This document shows, in pieces, positions 1 through 6,643 of a DNA stretch of 14,601 nucleotides. A program made the translations under genes and the position numbers. Positions within the stretch are counted from its first letter, which is position 1. The number at the start of each line of letters is the position of its first letter. Source of the DNA: Lachnospiraceae bacterium (GTDB taxonomy: Bacteria > Bacillota_A > Clostridia > Lachnospirales > Lachnospiraceae); NCBI GenBank assembly GCA_004556565.1, contig SFGN01000066.1, positions 1 through 14,601 of the forward strand. Reading direction: 5' to 3'. The notes beneath the pieces were generated by a model. That model worked only from the letters and a program-made list of their open reading frames with translations, searched no databases and was not told the DNA's origin.

Positions 1-309
1 GCAGTGAGCTGCCTCCTGTCCTCCGCAGATGCGGTAGTTTCCCCCGGTGATGTGCAGCGGTTTCCCGTGGACAAGACACGCTGCAATCTTGCGCCGTGCG
101 CTTTCGTAAATCTCCTGCACGGTAGAGCGGGAAATGTCCATTTGCGCGGCACACCGCTCGTGGGTTTGCCGCTCCAGGTCAACCAGCCGAATGACCTCGT
201 ACTCGTCCAGCGTCAGCAGGATCGGCTCGGTGTCCTCGCATCCGTTGGGGCAGAAGGTATCAACTTGTGGTGCACCACAAATCCGACGGCACCGTGGCGG
301 TCTTGGCAT
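1..309 (-). CDS. DUF134 (UPF0251) family HTH protein, 3' end beyond window
   Basis: The gene reads MPRPPRCRRICG from the start codon at 307-309 and is open to base 1, giving 103 visible codons; the C-terminus is outside the window. It matches the remembered UPF0251/DUF134 pattern: an N-terminal MPRP-type motif, then LDEYEVIRLVDLE, then a sigma-70 region 4-like helix-turn-helix (about residues 48-75, MDISRSTVQEIYESARRKI), then the GGNYRIC strand near residue 95. These are small predicted DNA-binding proteins of unknown target. The start is supported by an AAAGGAGG site eight bases upstream; a nearer ATG inside that site is not usable. Cys7, Cys11, Cys20 and Cys24 form a C-x3-C-x8-C-x3-C array that could bind a metal or Fe-S cluster (inference). 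A consensus promoter with a palindrome lies directly upstream, which hints at autoregulation. Confidence 0.85.
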   Translation of the reverse strand, partial: MPRPPRCRRICGAPQVDTFCPNGCEDTEPILLTLDEYEVIRLVDLERQTHERCAAQMDISRSTVQEIYESARRKIAACLVHGKPLHITGGNYRICGGQEAAHC

Positions 310-330
310 GGGCACATCCTCCTTTGTTTC

Positions 331-342
331 CGGTATATACCG
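331..342. promoter_or_regulatory. 12-bp perfect palindrome, probable operator
   Basis: CGGTATATACCG is a perfect 12-bp palindrome immediately downstream of the -10 box, where transcription of the DUF134 gene should begin. A repressor bound here would block initiation. The DUF134 protein itself is a reasonable candidate ligand, but that is inference from position only. Confidence 0.55.
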
Positions 343-371
343 ATTATACAACGTGATTAGAGAATTGTCAA
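343..371 (-). promoter_or_regulatory. Consensus sigma-70 promoter of the DUF134 gene
   Basis: On the minus strand a perfect TTGACA (-35, complement of 366-371) is followed by exactly 17 bases and a perfect TATAAT (-10, complement of 343-348). The start codon of the DUF134 gene is 34 bases downstream of the -10. The -35 box contains the TGA stop codon (368-370) of the recombinase remnant, so the promoter sits exactly at the edge of that fragment. Confidence 0.9.
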
Positions 372-763
372 TAAGAAGTGAGCGTTTTACCGCCCTGGAA
401 TTTGAAGGTCATCCGTCCGTCGGCGTGGACGGTTATCGTGTCGATAATGGTGAGCCAGAGCTTTTCGTCAAACTCGGTGAGGGTATCCAATTCCTGCACC
501 TCAAACATAAACGCTCCGATGGCTTCTGCCTGGGCTTCCCGTGCAGCTTTTGTAGTGCGGAGCTGTTCGAGCCGTGCCTTGGCTTTTTCATACCGCTCTA
601 CAAACCCATTGTACCTGGCGGCGTATTCTTCCTGGTTCTGTGCCGTCCGTGAATTTTCCGCAATGCAACGCTTTGTCAGTTCGGTCACCACATCGATCTC
701 CTCAAGCAGGCTCTCGATTTCTGTATCAATGCCTGTACAGTCTGTCAGGGTGGCTTGCATCAA
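368..763 (-). pseudogene. C-terminal remnant of a large serine recombinase
   Basis: About 130 residues match the C-terminal tail of clostridial large serine recombinases (the TnpX-like type found on integrative elements). There is a coiled-coil stretch (EIDVVTELTKRCIAENSRTA, then a run of helices with many Lys, Arg and Glu) followed by the family's closing motif FDEKLWLTIIDTITV and a final strand FKFQGGKTL. The N-terminal catalytic resolvase domain with the nucleophilic serine and the DNA-binding recombinase and zinc-ribbon domains are absent. The only available starts are a TTG at 763 and an ATG at 760, without a convincing ribosome binding site. Upstream the sequence switches at once to a DUF6361 coding sequence, so this is a deletion remnant, not a small gene. 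The original 3' end appears preserved. Full-length relatives are usually about 500 residues or more. Confidence 0.8.
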
Positions 764-870
764 TCGGCAATACCAAGCTCATCAAGCGTACCAGCCTCTG
801 AGAGAAGGTCGAGTACGCTCAGCACTTTGTTTCTTTCATTCTTTGAAAAATCAATCCATCCAAGCGGCAT
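760..870 (-). pseudogene. 5' stub of a DUF6361 family gene
   Basis: An ATG at 868-870 opens a 36-codon frame, MPLGWIDFSKNERNKV continuing to DELGIAD, that ends at TGA (760-762). It matches the remembered conserved N-terminus of DUF6361 proteins (xxWIDFSxxxRxKVLxVLDLL followed by GTxDELGIxPIRDAF). Those proteins are several hundred residues long, so more than 90 percent is missing. The match stops after ELGIA, and the following bases belong to the recombinase remnant. DUF6361 has no established function that I know; I recall such genes near helicases in defence islands. The start lies 20 bases after the stop of the upstream gene, and only a weak site (AGTAGGGTG) precedes it, so the stub was probably the distal gene of the same operon. 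Confidence 0.75.
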
Positions 871-890
871 TTTTTTCACCCTACTTTGAC

Positions 891-1316
891 TTATCTTTGC
901 GGAAAACGAGCCAGCATAGAACGCAATTCTTCAGCTATCTCTTCTGCGCTCTCCTTAGTGATAACTTCGGACACCTTATGGCTCGTCCACGACGTTTTGT
1001 TTGCTTCGTAGACAAACTCCATGCCCAACAGTATCTTTCCATCTGTGCTTGCAATTGCAAACTTCAAATATGGTTCCATGAAATCAGAAATATATAGTGA
1101 TTCCTTATCTGCAATAACCTCAGATAGCCCATCAATAAGCTCTTCCAGTTCATAAGTCAAAAGGCAGGCATCCTTGTATTCTTCCACTTCATTCTGATTA
1201 GAATATTGAATAGCAACTTCGAGCCAGTTTGCGTCGTAATCGTACCCTTTTTCCTGGGACTTATGCTCAGGATACTGATAATCATCAAACAATTTGGGTC
1301 GTAGAAATAACAGCAA
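891..1316 (-). pseudogene. Immunity-like small protein, 5' end lost by frameshift
   Basis: The frame encodes about 130 meaningful residues beginning around KLFDDYQYPEH and ending FPQR at TAA (891-893). The segments YDYDANWLEVAIQYSN, DACLLTYELEELIDGL and SDFMEPYLKFAI recall small WapI-type immunity-like proteins that accompany toxins; this is tentative. No ATG or GTG with a ribosome site exists at the expected 5' end. The only near candidate is a TTG at 1316 without a Shine-Dalgarno sequence. The preceding gene, read through its stop, runs CCYFYDP in another frame exactly where this frame continues KLFDDY, so the two pieces look like one former gene split by a one-base loss in the GGG tract at 1296-1298. 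A separate, weakly translated gene cannot be excluded. Confidence 0.55.
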
Positions 1317-1336
1317 AACGATTCGTCCATCACAAG

Positions 1337-1663
1337 CTACATTCCGTCTTTATCCCGCCCTATAGCCTTGTACAAGGAGTCATAATTCAAATCGAAGAGT
1401 TCGCCGTCATATGCATGGGTGACGCATTTCACGATTGCCTCATAATCGTTCAGAAGATTGTCTTCATCTGAGATCACAGTAAAATCTTCAAACTTGTTGA
1501 AATCAGTAACGCGGCCATCATTTCCACGAACATGAAGGCTATCTCGTTCACCTTCCCAATACTCAAGGAAAAACGCCTCATAGCACTTTCCATGAGAAAA
1601 CTTTTCATTCGAAGGTCCATTATATCGAACTGTTGCGGGCTTCATTATTTTGCTCATATTCAT
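1337..1663 (-). CDS. Small hypothetical protein, truncated by premature stop
   Basis: A 108-codon frame whose ATG overlaps the TGA of the preceding 482-residue gene (ATGA at 1660-1663), a translationally coupled arrangement. Two weakly similar small beta-rich units are visible. The first is around residues 19-66 (KFSHGKCYEAFFLEYWEG, then SLHVRGNDGRVTDFNKFEDF). The second starts near residue 88 (ELFDLNYDSLYKAIGRDKDGM) and is cut by TAG at 1337-1339. Beyond that TAG the same frame continues LVMDESFCCYFYDP, which completes the second unit, so the stop is probably a nonsense mutation in place of a Tyr codon. A frameshift a few codons later breaks the frame again. Function unknown; position behind the 482-residue gene and the immunity-like tail suggest a protective or accessory partner (inference). 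Confidence 0.65.
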   Translation of the reverse strand: MNMSKIMKPATVRYNGPSNEKFSHGKCYEAFFLEYWEGERDSLHVRGNDGRVTDFNKFEDFTVISDEDNLLNDYEAIVKCVTHAYDGELFDLNYDSLYKAIGRDKDGM

Positions 1664-3108
1664 CCTGGCACGTAGCCAATTCTATTGACTCCGATCACGC
1701 CGCGTCGCAAAACCGTAATATCAATAGTCTCATAATCTGTCTTGTTGATATCTGTTGTGCGGGCATGTGCTCTGGGAATCTCTACTCTATCTATCTGCGT
1801 TCTTGGAATAGGAATAGTCTCCACGCCAAGTTCGTTCATTACTTCTTCTGGTAATTCGTAGTTTTGCTCCACCAAGCCAAAACAAGTAAAGCCGGTATCC
1901 ACGCAGAAAGAAATCAGCTTCTTCTTGCCAATATTGTAAAGCACACAGAAAGAGGTACCTATAAGACTACCCAGCAAATAACCCACAACAGGTAATTCAA
2001 ATCCAAGAGACTGCCCAATAATGCCTCCAATATGTGCTCCGATAAGATACCCTCCCGAAACTACGACCGTATCGACAAATGCAGATCCCATCTGTTTTGT
2101 CGTCATCTTGCCAGCGGCAACAAGAATACTATTTTTGACCGTCTGCATTACAAGGGCAACAACTGTTCCGAGGACAGTAGGATTGATTCCTTTGAAAGCT
2201 TCGCCAAGAGCTCCGGCATCACACATTATTTTGAGAGAAGACGAAACGGAACCGCGCAGAAAACCTTCTGCTCCAGCGGATATCCCTTTTGTGCCCATCT
2301 TTTTAATCTGTTGAACATCGAGTTCCCCATGCTTAATAAGGAAATCGATTGCTTTATATATTTCAGGCGCAAGTTGAACAGCAACCGTTACCGCCGCAGC
2401 AGTATATCCGGCTTTTAATGCCTGTTTCAGCAGATACTCTGTTTTAATTGCACTCTCAACATACACGCCATGTTCTTCAGCGTTAAAAGACTTATCCTTG
2501 CTCTCCTTTGCAATTTCCTCAAGCTCTTTTCTGGATGCGCTTCTTGAGCTGATACCTTCCTCATTCTTTATTGTGTCCGTCAACTCAGTTTCCGTTTCAG
2601 CATAGGCTTCTGAGACTTCACTTCGTATTGGTTGATTTCTCAAAGCTTCTCTATGTGCTGCGGCTCTGGCGTCTGTAAGTTGATCGGAGGGAACAAGCCG
2701 TCCTTGTCCTTTATAGCTGGCATTTCCTGTTTTCGGCGTAAAACGTGCTTGAGCCTTAGCTGTTTTTTCGGCTGTGACATACGATTTTGCGCTATATGCT
2801 TTTCCAGAATCCAACTGGATATCAACAGAGTCTTTAGCTGTGCTATGTAACACCGCTGCTCTGTCAGCAGAGTCTGCTGCAACGGCATCAACATTGAAAG
2901 TGCCGGAACCCCATTCTTCAAGCATATATCCTTGGAGCTGGCCTATTCCCAGATTTCTATATTGGTGATTATTGATATTATCTTCGAGCTGCTTTATAGC
3001 TTGTTCAATGGCATCAACATATGAAGCTCCCATGTTTGCAGCAACATCAGCACCTAATATCTCAGTGGCAAATGCCCAGCCTTGCTGCACAGCACTATTC
3101 TTCTGCAT
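1660..3108 (-). CDS. Uncharacterised protein, nuclease-like N-terminus and glycine-zipper membrane region
   Basis: This 482-residue protein starts at ATG 3106-3108, preceded by AAGGAGG with a six-base gap. Residues 60-140 carry a conserved-looking core: MLEEW (Glu64, Glu65), FNVDAV (Asp74), DSVDIQLDSGKAYSAKSY (Asp96, Lys108) and then GQGRLVPSDQL at 134-144. The pattern Glu, Asp, then SxK on neighbouring predicted strands is compatible with a divergent PD-(D/E)XK nuclease, but that is inference. A charged helical linker (about 150-215) follows. Hydrophobic segments lie at about 229-257, 308-333 and 343-395; the last holds GxxxG-type repeats (GGYLIGAHIGGIIG) typical of glycine-zipper membrane or pore-forming regions. 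The tail is polar and ends GVNRIGYVPG. No signal peptide is visible. The gene lies 11 bases after the 233-residue gene and overlaps the next by four bases, so all three are probably one functional unit. I do not recognise a named family. Confidence 0.8.
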   Translation of the reverse strand: MQKNSAVQQGWAFATEILGADVAANMGASYVDAIEQAIKQLEDNINNHQYRNLGIGQLQGYMLEEWGSGTFNVDAVAADSADRAAVLHSTAKDSVDIQLDSGKAYSAKSYVTAEKTAKAQARFTPKTGNASYKGQGRLVPSDQLTDARAAAHREALRNQPIRSEVSEAYAETETELTDTIKNEEGISSRSASRKELEEIAKESKDKSFNAEEHGVYVESAIKTEYLLKQALKAGYTAAAVTVAVQLAPEIYKAIDFLIKHGELDVQQIKKMGTKGISAGAEGFLRGSVSSSLKIMCDAGALGEAFKGINPTVLGTVVALVMQTVKNSILVAAGKMTTKQMGSAFVDTVVVSGGYLIGAHIGGIIGQSLGFELPVVGYLLGSLIGTSFCVLYNIGKKKLISFCVDTGFTCFGLVEQNYELPEEVMNELGVETIPIPRTQIDRVEIPRAHARTTDINKTDYETIDITVLRRGVIGVNRIGYVPG

Positions 3109-3119
3109 TTGCGGCCTCC

Positions 3120-3821
3120 TTACTGATTCATAAACTTTTCGAGCCCGTCATTATAAAGATGAACTACACCATAGAACAGCATCTGGCGCTTCATCAAGTT
3201 CTTATCTCTGAACAGCTCCTCTGATTTAGCAGCCACATGGCTACCCATTTTCCCGATAGCGTCTGCACCATTCTTCAAAGCTTTCTTTGTGGCACTGAGG
3301 ATAGCAAACGGCTTATGTTTTTTCTCATTTTCGACCTGCTCAGATTTCTCGCCAGTGATTTCCTCTTCTATTTCCTCGCTGATGTCCTCGTCAGTTCCTG
3401 TGATTGCTATATTATCTTTTAATGTTTTCAAAAAGTCAGGGACCGGCAGATCTGAAAGTTTTTCAAGGAAAGCATCATATCCTTCACGATTAGTGAGCGC
3501 CTTTGGCTCAACATATAAAACAGCCTGATTGCCTGCCCATCCGTATTTAACTCCGGAGTCATCAAATTTCACATCAATAACCGGAATGAGCTTGTCAGTA
3601 CCTTTAACATCGCCAAGGAACAAAATTTTACCGGAGATATTGCCTGCTTTCTTGTTTCCGAGCCAAACCTTTTCTGTCCAGGAGACGATATTGATTGAAT
3701 CATCTCTCGTCCCGATCACATCATTATCCATGTCATCGTGAGTCTCAACCATTTTCTTAAGCTGATTCATCAGAAGCTCGTCTTTATAGACAACGATCAG
3801 TGTTTTTTTAGTCTCAAACAT
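3120..3821 (-). CDS. Uncharacterised 233-residue protein, partner of the 482-aa gene
   Basis: The start at MFETKKTL (ATG 3819-3821) is chosen because AGGAGG sits five bases upstream. A longer reading from 3839 would begin within the end of the nuclease gene and has no such site. The N-terminal part (about 1-135) looks globular: alternating strands and helices (KTLIVVYKDELLMNQL, SINIVSWTEKVWLG, KILFLGD at 65-71, YGWAGNQAVLYVE at 93-105). Next is a strongly acidic linker (about 144-167, rich in Glu and Asp), then a basic helical region (168-205) and a C-terminal helix (LMKRQMLFYGVVHLYNDGLEKF). No transmembrane segment, signal peptide or catalytic motif is evident. It is wedged between the Cas4-like nuclease and the 482-residue membrane protein with almost no spacing, so it probably acts with them. 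No family recognised. Confidence 0.8.
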   Translation of the reverse strand: MFETKKTLIVVYKDELLMNQLKKMVETHDDMDNDVIGTRDDSINIVSWTEKVWLGNKKAGNISGKILFLGDVKGTDKLIPVIDVKFDDSGVKYGWAGNQAVLYVEPKALTNREGYDAFLEKLSDLPVPDFLKTLKDNIAITGTDEDISEEIEEEITGEKSEQVENEKKHKPFAILSATKKALKNGADAIGKMGSHVAAKSEELFRDKNLMKRQMLFYGVVHLYNDGLEKFMNQ

Positions 3822-3835
3822 ATATGCCTCCTGTT

Positions 3836-4510
3836 TCATTCATTTGTGGGTGTGTCTTTAGGATTATGGCAATAATCGTAATACCAGCACTCATACGGAT
3901 GCGAGCATTGGAAACCTGGCTCGACATCTACTTCATTCGGCTCCTTTTGCATTCGGTTCAGATCCCATATGTTATCATTAACCCATTTTGCATAGCTCTT
4001 TGCTTTTTCTGTTACATCATTAATCTCAAACGGGTCATCTTCTATAGGTCCATGAGTAACAATGAAGATTCTTCCGATATTGAGTTTGCACCTGTTCATA
4101 ATGTAATACTGAAAACCAGCGTCCCGTACAAACTGATCGTAAACGTCCGGAGCGTTCTTGACTTCATAAAAATCATATCCATCACCGGTCTTCCTGAGAA
4201 TATCAACAGCGCAGTAGTTGCTGTAGTAACTAAACGCTGCTTCACAGATCACAGGGGTTCCTTTTTCCAGGTGTTCTGCGGTCTTTGCAACCATTGCTTG
4301 CTTATCGGGAATGGTCGTACCCGGCCTATAGACCGTCATCTCCTCAAATTCGCCGAACATCGCCATTGCACGATCCCCAAAATCATTTCCGGCATCAAGT
4401 CTTTTCTGTATTTCCGGAGGTATGACTTTCAAATCGGGTTTATGCTTGTCCAGCCAAAGCATCTTTCGGCACTGCATCCCTCGCATGAAATCAGTTTTTG
4501 TGATACCCAT
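3836..4510 (-). CDS. Cas4/RecB-like PD-(D/E)XK nuclease with 4-Cys cluster (DUF2779-type)
   Basis: The 224-residue product begins MGITKTDFMRGMQCRKMLWLD, the opening of DUF2779-type and Cas4-like nucleases. Catalytic residues of the RecB fold are visible: Glu90 (CEAAF), Asp103 (CAVDILRK), Glu116-Val-Lys118 (YEVKNA) and the Gln134-Tyr-Tyr motif (FQYYI). One N-terminal cysteine (Cys14) and three C-terminal cysteines (Cys202, Cys208, Cys214, spaced C-x5-C-x5-C) reproduce the split Fe-S cluster ligation of Cas4 and AddB-type nucleases. Expected activity is a metal-dependent DNA exonuclease or end-processing nuclease. DUF2779 proteins are usually about twice this length; here the protein ends just after the cysteines, closer to Cas4 size. 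GAGGA upstream overlaps the stop of the helicase remnant, so the gene was once coupled to that helicase. No CRISPR array or other cas gene is present. Confidence 0.85.
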   Translation of the reverse strand: MGITKTDFMRGMQCRKMLWLDKHKPDLKVIPPEIQKRLDAGNDFGDRAMAMFGEFEEMTVYRPGTTIPDKQAMVAKTAEHLEKGTPVICEAAFSYYSNYCAVDILRKTGDGYDFYEVKNAPDVYDQFVRDAGFQYYIMNRCKLNIGRIFIVTHGPIEDDPFEINDVTEKAKSYAKWVNDNIWDLNRMQKEPNEVDVEPGFQCSHPYECWYYDYCHNPKDTPTNE

Positions 4511-4519
4511 TTACTGTCC

Positions 4520-5092
4520 TCACTTTGTAGAAGGATTAGATTTATAAAACGGACTTAGGTTAATAAAGAGTGATCTAAGTTTTTCTGGGTCATCGCAGCT
4601 CTTGAACAAATATTCAAGAAGCTCCTCCTGTCTTGCCTGCCCAAGAGTAAGGCGGTACATTGAAAGAATTTTGATCAGTCGCTCATAGGCAAGACCGTCC
4701 CGGCTAAAAGGATACATCGGAACTTGACGTTCTATTTTGATCATATCGTCAGTCTCTCGGAGACCCCAATAGGGTATTAGATCGGACGAGCCGTCAGTCT
4801 TCTCAGATTTTGCAGCTACTTCAAACATTTCATCCCAAATATCTTTAGTGAAATGAATATTGCCGTATCTCTTTGCGATATTTTGGCGGATAGCCAAGCA
4901 TTCAAACCTATTGATGCGGCCTTCTCTCTGTTCCAGGTCAATGGGGTTGGACGGGAGATTCCAATGAACAATCTTCCTGCAGTAGTTATGGAAGTCAAGG
5001 CCCTCCTGCCCAATGGATGTGGTCGCCAGCACAAAAGGTCTGAACGGAGAATTAAAGGCGTTTCTGATTGTCTTCTTTCTATCTGCATTACT
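4520..5092 (-). pseudogene. C-terminal remnant of an SNF2-like defence helicase
   Basis: The frame is meaningful from about SNADRKKTIRNAF to ...YKSNPSTK, about 190 residues. It carries late SF2 motifs: LATTSIGQEGLDFHNYC (motif V), HWNLPSNPIDLEQREGRINRF (motif VI with the QxxGRxxR arginines). Further on, ILSMYRLTLGQARQEELLEYL and LFINLSPF resemble tails I recall from large helicases in defence islands. Walker A, DEAD-type motif II and all earlier domains are gone. The frame does continue open to 5233, but that part is only a shadow of the WYL gene in another frame. The junction falls right at the WYL stop codon (5088-5090). No ribosome site or start serves this frame, so no functional helicase is expected. 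It lies nine bases before the nuclease gene, its presumed former partner. Confidence 0.8.
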
Positions 5093-6077
5093 GTGCCTTT
5101 TTGATCGCTTCTGCTGCCTCAAGGACAAGATGGGCATATTCTTCCTTAACGTCTTCAGGAGCCCTAATAGCCACATGGCCACCGAAGCCGAAGACCCAGC
5201 TATAAAAGACCGGGCCAGTCGCGGTTGTAACAATCGCGCGGAAAGACTTCATATCATTTGCAAGAACCTTCACGTCTTTGCCAAACTTATCAATGATGGC
5301 ATCCATCAGGTCATTTTCGCAGACGAGTTCTATCTGTTTTCTATCACCGTTATACATGCGGAACATAGAGTTCAGGTAGATATTCAAATCAAAGTCTTTC
5401 GGAGGCTGAACAGCATCATCGTTAAGTATGATCGGACAACGCACAATGCGGTCGACGCGGAAGTTGCCAATACCTTTGTGTTTTTCGGAGTATCCAACTA
5501 CATAGTAATAATCGCCGTTCCAGATTAACTTGTAAGGGCTGAACACATACGTATAGCCATCGTATTTCAGTTTCTGCTCCTTGCGAACATTGTAGGTAAA
5601 ATACTGAAACGAGACTTTCTTACTTGCGTTAATAGCATCGTTCAATGCTTCCATGATGTAGTAAATCTTCTCGTTATCAGCCTTGATGCGATTCTCAACA
5701 TCAACATTCCGAATTAGCTTATCTGTGTTGTAATGGCTGGTTAGTGAACCAAGCTTTTCAACCAATGCTGCGCTCTTTTCCTTCGGAATAAAACGTGCTG
5801 ATTCAACTGCGTCAATCAGAGTCTTGAGTTCTGGAAGATCAAACCGCCGTCCTATAAGGGAAAACCTTTTCTGTGTCGAAGGGACAACCTCAATTTCAAC
5901 ACCAAGCTCTTGAAGAACTTTGATATCATCTCCGACCGTTCCTCGAGAAGTAGAAATACCATATTCTTTTTTGAGCTGCTCCATAATTTGCGCAAGAGTC
6001 AGATAGTGTTCTTCATCCGTCTGCTCATATAAGAGCTTTGCAACATAGAAAGGCCGCAGCTTTGCTTTTATATCCAT
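5088..6077 (-). CDS. WYL domain transcriptional regulator
   Basis: A 329-residue protein with an N-terminal winged HTH (about 1-70, including ISTSRGTVGDDIKVLQELGV), a helical linker, a WYL domain (about 165-215: YTYVFSPYKLIWNGDYYYVVGY, FRVDRI at 206-211) and a WCX-type C-terminal extension (about 230-325). WYL regulators of this layout control defence operons (BrxR/CapW type) and are thought to sense nucleic acid or nucleotide ligands. Start at ATG 6075-6077, preceded by GGGGTG, 12 bases after the metallopeptidase stop. It is the last intact gene of the R-M operon, not the first, which is unusual if it represses that operon. The C-terminus looks natural, although the adjoining helicase remnant begins within three bases of its stop. 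Confidence 0.88.
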   Translation of the reverse strand: MDIKAKLRPFYVAKLLYEQTDEEHYLTLAQIMEQLKKEYGISTSRGTVGDDIKVLQELGVEIEVVPSTQKRFSLIGRRFDLPELKTLIDAVESARFIPKEKSAALVEKLGSLTSHYNTDKLIRNVDVENRIKADNEKIYYIMEALNDAINASKKVSFQYFTYNVRKEQKLKYDGYTYVFSPYKLIWNGDYYYVVGYSEKHKGIGNFRVDRIVRCPIILNDDAVQPPKDFDLNIYLNSMFRMYNGDRKQIELVCENDLMDAIIDKFGKDVKVLANDMKSFRAIVTTATGPVFYSWVFGFGGHVAIRAPEDVKEEYAHLVLEAAEAIKKAQ

Positions 6078-6089
6078 GAGTTCACCCCA

Positions 6090-6641
6090 TCACTTTGCCA
6101 TTCTTATCATTAAGAGGCTTCCGTTCTCTTTAAGCCATTTGTCCCATTTCCAATAATCCGGGAACATCCGCAACACTTCGGCGTAGAATTTATCAGAATG
6201 GTTCATCTCCTTGCGATGACAAAGCTCATGAACCACAACACTATCCAACACCTCCGGAGGTGTAAGCATCAGTAGGCAGTTGAAATTGAGATTGCCTTTG
6301 CCGCTGCAACTCCCCCACTTGGACCTCTGGTTCCGTATGGTAATCCGGCCATAGGTGACACCAACCTTCGGAGCGTAGTATTTCACTCTTTCTGGGATGA
6401 CCTTGAGGGCCTGATCTGCAAGAGCCCGGATTTCATCCATGCTCAGAGGTTCGACCGAATCCGCATTCTTCTGTTGCTCTTCAATCTTGTTAAGGTGCTT
6501 TTCGATCCAGTTCTTATGCTGGAATATAAACATATTGATCTCGGCATCAGTGGCCTGCAAAGGGGCTCGGATGATAAGCCCCTCTGTATTCACTTCAAGC
6601 CCCAAAGACTTCCGGTTGCTACGGATGATTTTACAGTTCAT
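6090..6641 (-). CDS. YgjP-like (DUF45/M48-type) metallopeptidase
   Basis: The 183-residue product contains the zinc metallopeptidase signature HELCH at 138-142 (His138, Glu139, His142) and a likely third ligand His148 in NHSDKFY. The preceding conserved motif RSKWGSCS is at 106-113 and YKxxL-type N-terminal strands are at 1-30, all typical of the YgjP/DUF45 family (usually 150-250 residues). These predicted proteases are often encoded with type I R-M genes; their substrate is not established, and a role in turning over the restriction complex is inference. The start codon lies two bases after the hsdR stop, so translation is coupled. Confidence 0.92.
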   Translation of the reverse strand: MNCKIIRSNRKSLGLEVNTEGLIIRAPLQATDAEINMFIFQHKNWIEKHLNKIEEQQKNADSVEPLSMDEIRALADQALKVIPERVKYYAPKVGVTYGRITIRNQRSKWGSCSGKGNLNFNCLLMLTPPEVLDSVVVHELCHRKEMNHSDKFYAEVLRMFPDYWKWDKWLKENGSLLMIRMAK

Positions 6642-6643
6642 AC

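Noticed and set aside
4816..5088. A 90-codon minus-strand frame starting on a TAATG overlap with the WYL stop
   Set aside because: Although the start context looks coupled, the protein has no sense, and another frame over the same bases clearly encodes helicase motifs V and VI.
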